Program-made: the position numbers and the translations under genes
Notes under the pieces: generated by a model
Databases searched by the model: none
Seen by the model: only the letters and a program-made list of their open reading frames with translations
What the model was told of the DNA's origin: nothing
Assembly: GCA_022578965.1 (NCBI GenBank)
Contig: MU400584.1
Location: 62,001-126,000 of the forward strand
Length of the DNA stretch: 64,000 bases
Reading direction: 5' to 3'
DNA from: Xylaria sp. FL1777
Taxonomy: Eukaryota > Ascomycota > Sordariomycetes > Xylariales > Xylariaceae
Part shown: positions 23,243-33,719 of the stretch, one piece after another
Layout: every line of letters begins with the position of its first letter
Position numbering within the stretch: the first letter of the stretch is position 1

Positions 23243-24093
23243 GAGTATTGGCCGAACAGCGGGTCGAGCAGAACAGCTCATATGGCGGTATGAGAAGATG
23301 AGGTCGCAGCCCATGAGAAGAGTTTTTAAAAAGTAATGACTGCAATGGAATAGGTTCGGGACTCACTGGATGTTTCGATGATGGTTTGGGAGGATTTTGG
23401 CCCCCATCCCGACCGGATATTGCGGTGTTAGAGATAGACTACGGCGGCTCAATCAGTACACGAGGCCGGCTGCAGACTCCAGATAGACCTTATCCGGATA
23501 CGGGTATGTTCATAAATATGACATTTTCTTTGGCGTGACATTCGGTGGACAGTGAGATGCTGCCAAGCGAAGCTGTTTTACCTGGTGTTGTTGCTTCTAG
23601 GTATACCTATCTCCGTAGAAGAAATAATCAGACTATAGCTGGACAAGTAGTTTGCTGGCTCGTAGGTGGTGACGGTAACAAGTGAAACCGAAACATCTGC
23701 CATTTAATGCTATTTATGAAATAGACCGGAATGATGAACAAGTAGAGAAACGCCTTGTAAGCTTGTAAGACAGTAGTAGATGATAAATAGAGTCTCACTT
23801 CTCGGTAGATCTGCTATTCCGTGAACCAGTCACCAACAAACCAACGGACAGAAAAGGCTGTCTACACAAACCACATTACCTGAATCCCATCTTACCATAC
23901 CTAATCACATGATTACACGCAAAGAAAATTATCACCATCCACCCGACTAGCTATCCATGTCTAGCGGCCGCGAACCAGCATGTAAAAAACAAACAGCCAC
24001 CAAGCCCCCTTTTCTCTTCCCTAGGTATTTCCCATGCACCGGTCATAACGTACTCCAAGATCATCTCCTACCAATCATCTCATCAGACGATGG
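23243..24093. other. Intergenic region between Hsp110 and tRNA genes
   Basis: The 3' flank of the chaperone gene. No coding frame, tRNA or repeat of note was seen before the tRNA-Arg gene. Confidence 0.55.
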
Positions 24094-24183
24094 GGCCTCG
24101 TGGCCTAATGGCTAGGGCGCTAGATTTCGGTGCTCAATCATCGGGTTCTCTAGAGATTGTCGGTTCGAGTCCGGCCGAGGTCG
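24094..24183 (+). tRNA. tRNA-Arg (anticodon UCG), with intron
   Basis: The acceptor arms GGCCTCG and CGAGGTC pair (one G-U), with discriminator G. The T arm is GTCGG-TTCGAGT-CCGGC. The anticodon stem CTAGA/TCTAG encloses TT-TCG-G, then about 17 extra bases before the stem's 3' strand. This is the canonical intron position one base 3' of the anticodon. The anticodon UCG reads CGA. An internal B box (GGTTCGAGTCC) is present. Confidence 0.9.
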
Positions 24184-24226
24184 TCGTTAATCATCATTAT
24201 CATCATGATATTCGTCAACTCTTCAT

Positions 24227-24346
24227 TCCGAATTGGTGTAGTGGCTAACATTTGACGCTCTCAAGTCTGGTTCTGATCTCCCTTATGGGTGTTAGGAATT
24301 AGGTAGATGTGCCGTCAAGCCCGGGGTTCGATTCCCCGATTCGGAG
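24227..24346 (+). tRNA. tRNA-Glu (anticodon CUC), with long intron
   Basis: Acceptor arms TCCGAAT/ATTCGGA pair perfectly, with discriminator G. The T arm is CGGGG-TTCGATT-CCCCG. The anticodon stem TGACG/CGTCA flanks C-T-CTC-A. About 48 intron bases follow at the canonical position, before the last loop base. It starts 43 bases after the tRNA-Arg gene on the same strand. Confidence 0.9.
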
Positions 24347-24467
24347 TTACTTCTTTTGCTGAACTTTTTGACTAGCGATTATATCGTATGAAGAGTAAAC
24401 TAGGTAACTGTTCTTATTCACTTTTTTTCTAAGATAATATTTTTACGATATGGTTTGCTTTATTTAG

Positions 24468-24779
24468 TACGTAGGTTGTGGCCAAAAGTCTGGACCATGC
24501 TTAAAAATTATGTACAGTGTATTTATTTACCACTTACGGTAAGTACTTCCCAATTAGGAAAGAGACATTAATTCTTCCTAGACCGCTAATGGCTTGGCAA
24601 TTTACGTTTCGGTCTGATAACGATCCGTAAAGTAAAATATACGTTAGTTTCGGGCCGTTAGCAGTCTGGCAAGAATTAACCCTTTTTTCCTAATTAGGAA
24701 GTACTTACCGTAAGTAGTAAATAAATACACTGTACATAATTTTTAAGCATGGTCCAGACTTTTGGCCACAACCTACGTA
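24468..24779 (-). mobile_element. MITE copy 2, same family as 3771-4083, opposite orientation
   Basis: The ends are TACGTAGGTTGTGGCCAAAA and its reverse complement, 312 bp overall including flanking TA. The asymmetric centre (TTTCGGTCTGATAACGATCC) matches the reverse complement of copy 1, so the copies face opposite ways. Differences between copies include C/T and G/A changes. It has no coding capacity. It sits 121 bases downstream of the tRNA-Glu gene. Confidence 0.87.
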
Positions 24780-24831
24780 GTATAGTCATATAAGTTAACT
24801 AAAGGTACTTACTTAATTAATTACACTGATA

Positions 24832-25014
24832 CAGCGGTATAAAACGTGCCTAGTCAAGTATTATGGGCTTTTGTGGCTCCGGGTCCCGCTTCGCCGCCGG
24901 GGGAAGGGCAGGGGGTTTTTGGTGCAAGTATCTCGAAATAAAATACTTCTTTCGCCAGCGGGTCGCGTTTTAGCGTCTCCATAATACCTGACAAGGTACG
25001 TTTTACCAGTACTG
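24832..25014. mobile_element. Second, unrelated short foldback element
   Basis: The left arm (GTATAAAACGTGCCTAGTCA then AGTATTATGG) and right arm (CCATAATACC then TGACAAGGTACGTTTTACC) are complementary over about 35 bases with few mismatches. The GC-rich interior (about 24880-24920 and 24955-24975) shows weaker inverted similarity. At about 183 bp with no coding capacity it resembles a MITE; only one copy is in this window. The exact ends and any target duplication are uncertain. Confidence 0.6.
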
Positions 25015-25726
25015 GACTATGTAAGTATGTTGTACTTGATGAGATGTGTTCTATCGATAAGTTTGATAAGAGTGTTTACCTAATTGCTCGCTTATGTTCT
25101 TATCGGTACCCAGCCCCTCGGACTTTTGGCGTTGATTCCGGCATTCTACTTGCGTATGTCCATGTACGGGTACTTGCTTGCTTGCTCGACAAGCCTTTCA
25201 CAAATTTAATTTATCCACTGAAATTGTGCAACCCCCCGCAGCGTCATCAGTCGGCTAGCTGCCTACTACTGAATCCCACTCCTGTACTATATACATAGCA
25301 GACCCATACGTAGCAGAGAGCGCTGGAGTCTTTTTTCTTTCGTTGTGTGCAGTCTTTTGCCTTCGGAGATAAGCGTAAGAGAGAATAGGGCAATGTCTCG
25401 GGAGTTTTCTGGGACATGACTCTAGAATACGCATACCTTATACCTACCTATCCTTAATCCGCCTCTCTTCGGTCGTCTCGACATCATCGCATCTGTCAGT
25501 CACCCCGCCTCGTCTTGCCTCCTCTCGCCTTGCCTCCTCTGCTCGGCGACTCGTGGACTTGCCCCGACACGACACGGCACGACACGGCACGACACGACAC
25601 GACCCAACCCGACCGAAGACACGCTCTTCTCACGTTCATTCAACCCCACTACGCTTTGCTACGTAGTACGGCTCTGTCTGCAGCATCCCCGACGCTGTCA
25701 AGCTACAGATCCAGCAAGCCTTCAAG
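25015..25726. other. Promoter/5' UTR region of eIF5B
   Basis: No supported gene. About 25440-25720 is pyrimidine-rich, with an imperfect repeat of CGACACGGCA-like units at about 25565-25612. This is typical of strong fungal promoters and leaders. Confidence 0.5.
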
Positions 25727-28700
25727 ATGCCGCCGAAAAAGAAGGGAGGAAAGAAGGCGGCTGACGATTGGGAGGCCGACCTTGGTGAGAGTATTGCACC
25801 CACCAATGGCGAGGCCGCTCCCGCCGCCGACGCCCCCGCCGACCAGGACGAGGACGGTGATGCGCCCGTCGGTGGCCTTATGGCCATAAGGAAGAAGGCC
25901 ATGGAGAAGCGCAAGAAGAAGGGCTTGTCCGAGAACTTTATCGATGGCGGAGCGCCGCAACCCGCCACCCCAGAGCCCACCGACATCACCTCCTTTCAAG
26001 CCCCCCAAGAAGCAACCGCCGAGGACGAGTTTGCTCTGCCAGAGAAGAAGGGAAAAGGAGGGAAGCAGAACAAGAACCAAGCTGCTGCCAAAGCTCCCGC
26101 TCCAGCTGCTGATGGAGATGATGTCGGCGACTCGGGCAGGGTGCTCACGAAGGCCGAGAAGGAGAAGTTGAGAAAAGAGAGGGAGAAGCAGAGGAAAAAG
26201 GAACAGGTTGGTATCATCACATGTCTCGGTTGACTTCAAGCTCTGACCTTCGCTATCTCGTCTAGGCTGCCAAAAAGAAAACGACAACGCCCGCACCGGC
26301 GCCCGCTGCGAAGGCTGCAGAACCCGCCAAAGCCCCTGCTGAAGAGAAGAAAGAGGCTCCTGCTCCCGCTCCAGCACCCGCCACAGAGGCACCTGCAAAG
26401 AAGGGGAAAAAGCTGCCAGCGCATTTGGCCGCCATTCAGAAGCAACAAGAAGAATTACGGCGGCAACGTGAGGAAGCTGAACAAGCTGCCGCAAATGAGA
26501 AGGCTCGCTTAGAAGAGATAGAGAAACAGGAAGCCGAAGAAGCAAAAAGAAGAGAAGAAGAAAAGGCTCGTAAAAAGCAGAAAGAAAAGGAGAGGATCGA
26601 ACAGCTTAAGAAAGAAGGAAAGTATCTTACCAAGGCTCAGAGGGAAGAGAGGGCTCGCAATGAGAGGAAGCTACAGCAAATGATTAATGCTGGTCTCCAA
26701 GTTGGGCCTTCGGAAGACGCCTCCGAGGAAAAGAAGAAGAAGGTTACCTACGACAGCAAGAAGCGTGGCAAGAAGAACGATCAAAAGGTTGTGCCAGTTT
26801 CCTCTAGTTTACGTAAGGATTGCTTTTACTAATCCCTTGTAGGTGGATGAGGAGAAAGCCCTAGCCGAAGCTGCCGAGCGGGCAAGAATACAAGCCGAAG
26901 CTGCAGCAAAGGAGGCTGAAGCGAAGGCTGCTGCAGAAGCCGCCGCGCAAGCAGCCGCTGAAGAAGCTGCCAAGAAGGCTCAAGCAGAGGAGGAAGTCGA
27001 GGATGATTGGGAGGCAGCCGCAGCTTCAGAAGATGATGTGAAGGAGAGCTGGGACGCCGATTCAGATGAAGACGCCGAAAAGAAAGCTGCTGCAAAAGAG
27101 CCCACCAAAGAATTACCCTCGCGACCCAAGGCCAAGGAATCTGAGTCTGAGTCTGAGTCTGAATCAGAAGAGGAATCTTCTGAAGATGAGGAGCAAACAG
27201 CCGCTCGAGCTGCTGTGGCCCAGCGTAAGAAAGAGGCTGCCGAACGAAGAGAGAAAGCTCACCAAGCTGCTCTGGCTGCCAGATCTAAGGAAAACCTTCG
27301 CAGCCCTATCTGCTGTATCCTGGGTCATGTCGATACAGGAAAGACAAAACTGCTGGACAAGATTCGGCAAACAAACGTCCAAGAAGGAGAAGCGGGAGGT
27401 ATCACACAGCAAATCGGTGCTACATATTTCCCAGGTTTGTCCCAACGAGTTCCCGCAGTTAGGGTTGCCAACTAATTCTTTACCAGGTGAGGCTATCAAG
27501 CAGAAGACTGCTGTCGTAAACCAGGACGGAAAGTTCGAACTAAAAGTCCCCGGTCTTTTGATTATCGACACACCAGGTCACGAGTCTTTCTCCAACTTAC
27601 GTTCCAGAGGTTCTTCGCTTTGCAACATTGCAATTCTCGTTGTAGACATCATGCACGGTCTCGAGCCTCAGACCCTTGAATCAATGAAGCTGCTCCGTGA
27701 CCGGAAGACACCCTTCATTGTCGCACTCAACAAGATCGACCGTTTGTACGGTTGGAAAAAAGTCGATAACAATGGGTTCCAGGAGAGTTTGGCTCTTCAG
27801 AACCGAGGTGTACAGAACGAATTCAAGAACCGATTGGAGCAGACTAAACTCGCCTTTTCCGAACAAGGTTTCAATGCCGAACTTTTCTACGAGAACAAGT
27901 CCATGGCTCGATACGTTTCATTGGTTCCAACCTCCGCTCATACAGGAGAGGGTATCCCAGATATGCTAAAGCTCATTGTGCAGTTGACTCAGGAAAGAAT
28001 GGTTGGTTCGCTCATGTACCTCTCGGAGGTACAAGCTACCGTTCTCGAAGTAAAGGCAATCGAGGGTTTTGGTATGACTATCGATGTCATCCTGTCCAAC
28101 GGTATTCTTCGAGAAGGCGATCGAATAGTAGTGTGTGGTGTTGAAGGAGCTATCACTACGAACATTCGAGCGCTGCTTACTCCGGCAGTCATGAAAGAGT
28201 TGCGTGTCAAATCACAGTACGTACACAACAAGGAGGTGAAGGCAGCCATGGGTGTCAAGATTAGTGCACCTGGCCTTGAAGGCGCCATTGCTGGGTCTCG
28301 ATTGCTCGTGGTCGGACCTGATGATGATGAAGAAGAATTAGAAGAAGAGGTTGAAGCAGACTTGAATAAGCTGTTTAGTCGTGTGTCTACATCGGGACGA
28401 GGTGTCAGCGTGCAGGCGTCAACCCTTGGTTCGCTCGAAGCCCTGCTCGATTTCTTGAAGGATTGCAAGATTCCCGTGGCCAACGTTGGTATTGGCCCTG
28501 TATTCAAGCGTGACGTGGTACAGTGCAGTACGATGCTGGAAAAGAATCCCGACTACGCTGTCATGCTCTGTTTCGACGTCAAGGTAGACAAAGAAGCGCA
28601 GGCCTACGCCGAGGAAAACGGAATTAGGATTTTCACTGCTGACATTATCTACCATCTTTTTGACTCCTTTACAAAGCACATGGAGGAGCAACTTGAGAAG

Positions 28701-29205
28701 AAGAAGGAGGAGTCGAAGCTACTCGCTGTCTTCCCCTGCGTCCTTAACACCGTGGCCGTCTTCAACAAGACCAACCCTATTGTGGTGGGTGTTGATGTCG
28801 TAGATGGTAACCTCCGAGTCGGCACACCCATAGCTGCCGTGAAACAGAACCCCACAGGCGGCAAGGAAGTTGTTAGCCTTGGTCGAGTGTAAGTTTATCA
28901 TTCCATCACACAAGCCAACGCACATGTTTCCCCTTCAGAGCTGACGTATTATAAATAGAACATCGATTGAAAGAGATCACAAGCAGATCCCAATCTGCAA
29001 GAAGGGACAGCCCTCAGTGGCGGTCAAGATCGAGATGGGCGGCCACCAGCCGACGTACGGCCGTCAACTCGAGGACTCGGACACGCTGTATAGCTTGATT
29101 TCGCGTGCTAGCATCGACTGTCTGAAGGAATTCTACAGGAAAGAGGTCAGCAACGACGAGTGGGCGCTTATCATCAAGCTCAAGTCCCTGTTCGATATTA
29201 ACTAG
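25727..29205 (+). CDS. FUN12: Translation initiation factor eIF5B (ribosomal subunit-joining GTPase)
   Basis: Exons 25727-26206, 26266-26787, 26843-27434, 27487-28888 and 28959-29205; phases join, 1080 residues. The N-terminal ~480 residues are charged low complexity: a start [20 protein letters not shown], Lys/Glu coiled coil, Ala-rich stretches and a Ser-Glu dipeptide run near residue 434. The GTPase domain follows with GHVDTGKT (G1, about residue 495), [17 protein letters not shown] (switch 1), DTPGHESF (G3) and NKIDR (G4). The IF2-like C-terminal domains end in a conserved [14 protein letters not shown] tail, which in this family contacts eIF1A. It joins the 60S subunit to the 48S complex in a GTP-dependent step. 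The N-terminal exons overlap dense antisense open frames that are composition shadows. Confidence 0.96.
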
Positions 29206-30354
29206 GTAGGCGGTCGATGGACATAGCTCGAGCGATGGTATTTCTTAGCGGCATGTGTTTTACATCCCACCCTGGGAACTGTCGTGCTATGGCTATGATT
29301 ACGGCTACCTTTGATAACACGTGTATTTATGAGCGGACGACAGGGACAAAAATGAGATATGGTGCGGTTTATCACGGATAGTTATAATCGAATTACATTA
29401 TATGCATACGGTTACATTACCACTTGCTCTTATGATTGACCTTACGAAGAATATGCTTCTTTTATTCGTTTTTATATCTACACTAACTAACGTAGATGTT
29501 GAGCGATGGATCAGCTACATGTAGCTCGTCTCTAGTACCTATCATGAGGAACTAGTGATCTACTTGACATACATACATACATCATCAGTGGACTATATAG
29601 CCCAGGTTAGATAGGTATTTAAGCAAATGGAATGGTTTTTATGTTGCGTAGAATGAGACAAAGAATACGGGAATCTAATGAGAATTAATTGTGGGAATGA
29701 GTATCTATTTACTAAGTTCTCGCATAGAGGCACTAATAGAATACGGTTAGGTTCCTAGGTAAGTATATAAATAACCTAACCCATCTATACTACTGTAGTA
29801 TAGCTAGACCGATCTTATACACGTGTGTTGTCGCAACTTGCTTCAAGATCTGCACGTCGACCAACAGTCTCCTTCGCTTTGCGTGGACAGTACATATCCG
29901 TCTAGCTCGATTCTACCATCGGAGGAGTATCTACCTAGTAATAGATACTGCAGGATGGCAATAATCCTCGCGGGAAGTCAGCCTTATTAGGTAGTCAACC
30001 GCACATGCGCATGCATACCCTAGTACATTAAGTATATCTATATGTGACCAGATAATAATGTATGGTAGCCAGAATCCCACCGCCTGCAAGTTTCATTTCA
30101 GTTCTCATAATTTTTTTTGGAAATAAATGAATAAGCAAAATATGTTGTCTGGATAGGTCTCTTGTCATCATAGCCTGTTGACAGCTTCATATCATTGTTT
30201 GAACCATTCCGCTTCACTTACTTGGCATACTATATATAGTTAGCTCTCATCATTCCCCTTTGCCATTCCGTCTTCTCGTCTTTCCTAGAGTAAGTCACGG
30301 GACGTCTTTCAGTTATCCAATATTCGAAACTCAATCACACACACACACACAACG
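29206..30354. other. Intergenic region between eIF5B and HET genes
   Basis: No coding frame is supported. The stretch is AT-rich, with a few CCTAGGTA words at about 29750-29800. A short AC microsatellite (about 30336-30352) abuts the HET start codon. Confidence 0.55.
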
Positions 30355-33332
30355 ATGCGGTGCGCCAAATGTGCCGAGATTCGCAGCGACGAGCTTTTCT
30401 ACGCCAGTGCCCATCCGCTGCAAGACAGCATGCAAGCGTTGAAAGCCTCGGCGGACGCAGGCTGCGATATCTGCACGCTGTGCTGGACCCGTCTAGCCCA
30501 GAAGTACAGCGAGGAGAAACTGGGTTTTCTACTGCAGGGGCTGGACACGGACGGCAAAGAGGTTGCGGATTCTAGCGTGGTAAGGAGAAGGTAGTCTCTC
30601 TTGCATCGTCAACTTCAACTCTACCTATCCACATAACATAACTGCTTTAAAGCATAACTCATCTCCCTATCGCCGTTTTAGAGATTCGCATGCTGACCGA
30701 ACCCCTTTCCCTTCTATCCCGTGTAGTGGCTGGAAGGGCTCGTCTACCCATCTCAGCCGCACGCAAACATGGACCAGAAAGGCGGGATGGCGATCAGGAA
30801 CCATGTATCGATAGTTCTCGGGATAGGCAACAACTCCCTCGCCGACCTAACCATATTCGCTGATCCAGGTTTGGCTTCTTCCTCCCCTCTCCCTCTCTCT
30901 CTCTCTCTTAATCTTTTCATTCCTTTCATCTTCACTTGTAATTTATGTTCTCTTGTGATTTGGAATTTGCAAGGATCTTACATCCTAGCCTAAGTTGATA
31001 TGGATCAAGTATGAAGTAAACATATATGTTGGAGGATCTTAGCCACTCAGTTATGGTTCCCTGTCTTCCCTAAGACACTGCGTTACTCTTAGACTTCTGT
31101 AAATCACGAAGTGTGCATCAGCCAGCCCAGCTAACGCTACCAAAGGAACGCCCGCCACGCGCCAATTCAGCGAGACCTGGACAACCGTGGACCGGAACCC
31201 AGGACTGCACATCGACTTCACGCGCAGGTGGATAGAGGAATGCCGGACGAAGCACAAGCTATGCTCCTCGCCTTTCCTGAGCAGCGAGAAGCCAGAAATG
31301 CCAACCCGTCTAATCGACGTGGGCGAGTCCCAGGGCACGACTCCTATCCGTCTGGTAATCACGCAGAAATCCAATATCCAAGCCCCTTATTTGGCCCTTT
31401 CTTACTGCTGGGGCACAAGCAGTGCGCATTCCCGAGTTTTCTATTCTTATACTTTTACTAAGCTTTTACTCTCACTTACCCCTGAACCCCCTATGTCGAG
31501 CTTATCGTTATATTTATATATATATATATATAATCACTAGTTATGTAGTTCCTAACACCGGTATATGTGCAGCGAAATCCACCCTAGTGTTGCGGGCACA
31601 CAACCTCGACGACCTGCAAGTCTCCATCGACGAAGCCCAGCTCCCCAAGACCCACAAGGACGTGTTCCAGCTGGCGCGCGACCTCGGCTTCCGCTACGTC
31701 TGGATCGACGCGCTGTGCATCGTGCAGGGGGACCGCGCGGACTGGGAGTACGAATCGCAGCGCATGGCGCACGTGTACGGGAACGCGGCGCTGACCATCA
31801 TCGCGGGGCGCGCGGCGGACTCGCAGGACGGCTTCGTCGAGAACCGGCTGCGGCACGCCGCGGCGCCCTGCGCCATCCCCTTCTGCGGCGAGGGCAGGCA
31901 CCGCGGGCTCCCGCGCAGCGAGATCGCGCTGCTCGGCCACATCTGGATCGCGCTCCCGCGCTCCGCGCGCTACGGCCCCGTCTCCGAGCGCGGCTGGTGC
32001 TTCCAGGAGGCCATGCTTTCGCGGCGCGCGCTCGTCTTCGGCGAGGAGCAGCTCGCCTTCCGCTGCCAGGAGCTCGAGGTCCGCGAGGACGGCGGCGCGA
32101 GCAGGCCCGAGGCCTACCGCATCCGGAGCGCCTACGACAGCGTCTACGCGCCCGTCGGCCCGGACCTGAAGCCGCTGGGCCCGCGGGGTCCGCGGCTGGA
32201 CGACGACGACGAGATGGCGCGGCGGTGGCTCGTCTTCTGGTATAGCGGCGTCGTGTGGGATTACACGGCGAGGAAGATCACCAACCAGAACGATGTCTTC
32301 GCCGCCGTCAGCGGCCTGGCGCAGACGGCCAAGGCCAGGATCCGCTCTCGCTATCTCGGGGGTCTCTGGGAAGTCGACAGTAAGTGATTCTCTCAGTGTT
32401 GTTTTCGTGTCCTTTTGGAGGAATTCTAGGGTTATAAAGGAAGGCTACTACTACTTTTTGGAGTAAATCATTTCCGCGAAATTCAGACCCGCACGGAATC
32501 AAGCTTAAGATGAGTGATAACCAACTCCCGTTTATTATAGTGGTGCGCGGCCTATTGTGGAGGGTATTTCCGGTGATGAAGCGGCAACGAAGAGCGACGA
32601 CGGTCGTCTCGCACCCGCAGCAGAGTGGCGTGGAGGCCCAAGTGATTCGCACCGAGGTGCCTTCGTGGTCCTGGGCGGCAATCGAAGGCCAGGTGAAACT
32701 GGACTTCGTTAGTAGGAATGAGCCAAAATACCACGAATCGAACTGGCTGGTGCGTCAGAAATATGAGGGTCGATGGACGCGGGAACCGACCTGCCACGCC
32801 ACCGCGGTCCAGATCAAGAACTGCGAGCTTGAGTTTTTCGGTCGAGTTCAGCGCGTGAGATGCACAAGAGCTAGGAAGACGCAATCTCTGATTCCTAAAA
32901 GTGAGTATAACGGTGAAATCTTTTTTATTTTTTATTTTTCTTTTGCCAGTAAATTCCCTACGAAAAGGAATCTACACAACTAGAAACACCAGTATCGAAT
33001 ATTGCCAGACGCACGCTGATCAACATATTGTCGGATTAGAATTGTTCGGCTACAACGTCAATCTTATACCAATTAGTGAGAATGAAGCAGACAAGGAAGA
33101 GCTAGAGGATGATGATCAAAGCCCAGAAGACCTGAACCACGTCGTTGCCACCGGGTGGATTGACGTGGGCAGTGAGAAAGTTGGCAGTTGTTGGTGTCTT
33201 CCGCTTACTAAAATCGAGGGCCTGATCTTAGTTCGGGATGAAAGGGGCAAGTTTCGCCGTTTAGGGATAATGAAAATCCTGGATTTGCCGTGGATGATGT
33301 CTGCCCGGGAAGAAGATGTTTGCCTAGTTTAA
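30355..33332 (+). CDS. HET-domain protein (heterokaryon incompatibility type)
   Basis: Exons 30355-30579, 30727-30868, 31131-31421, 31573-32379, 32541-32900 and 32950-33332; phases join, 735 residues. The HET domain is clear: APYLALSYCWGT ends exon 3, then exon 4 has RDLGFRYVWIDALCIVQGD, the WEYESQRMAHVYGNA block and ERGWCFQEAMLSRRALVF. A Cys pair (MRCAKCAEI) opens the protein. The C-terminal third is not recognised. HET proteins trigger cell death after fusion of genetically different hyphae when paired with a partner; many family members have unknown roles. Exon 4 is far more GC-rich than its flanks, with open frames in several registers. Intron 2 (262 bases) is longer than usual, so an extra small exon or another acceptor is possible. 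Confidence 0.85.
30880..30908 (+). repeat. (CT)n tract in HET intron 2
   Basis: A CCCTCTCTCTCT-type run lies just inside the intron and does not affect coding. Confidence 0.7.
31512..31534. repeat. (TA)n tract in HET intron 3
   Basis: About ten TA units occur in the third intron of the HET gene. Confidence 0.8.
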
Positions 33333-33719
33333 CCCAAACTGCAATGCGAATTGGAATTTCAAGCTGCAATCGTCTTCGAGTATGCATAGATCGTCCTATA
33401 GAATTGTGTAGTGCCGCCTATCACACGAACTCTATCTGTCAGCATGAGATTCCCAACATCTATACTCTATGGAGGGAAATCAAAGGGGACGCACTAATCA
33501 GTCACTTGAAAGGCGCGGATCGACTCTTATGTTAAATAAAATCGCGGGTATGTAACCGCATTATCGATACATTTTCTTATACATAGACTGATGTCATACT
33601 TTCTAACCTGCTTCTGCATCTACTATACAACAGCGTGGAAACGATGTAAAGAGACCGAACATGGCCGACTGAGCGAGCCGACGAATAGCTTTTAATACGT
33701 GTCGAAGCCGAGATCAATT
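33333..33719. other. Convergent intergenic spacer
   Basis: This 387-base spacer separates the 3' ends of the plus-strand HET gene and the minus-strand propeller gene. It holds no gene; it should contain both polyadenylation regions. Confidence 0.6.

Noticed and set aside
25703..26545. 280-residue minus-strand open frame over eIF5B
   Set aside because: Leu/Ser-rich antisense shadow of the Lys/Glu-rich N-terminus of eIF5B.
31565..32245. 226-residue Arg/Ala-rich open frame inside the HET gene
   Set aside because: A shadow of the GC-rich exon 4; the HET frame carries the conserved motifs.
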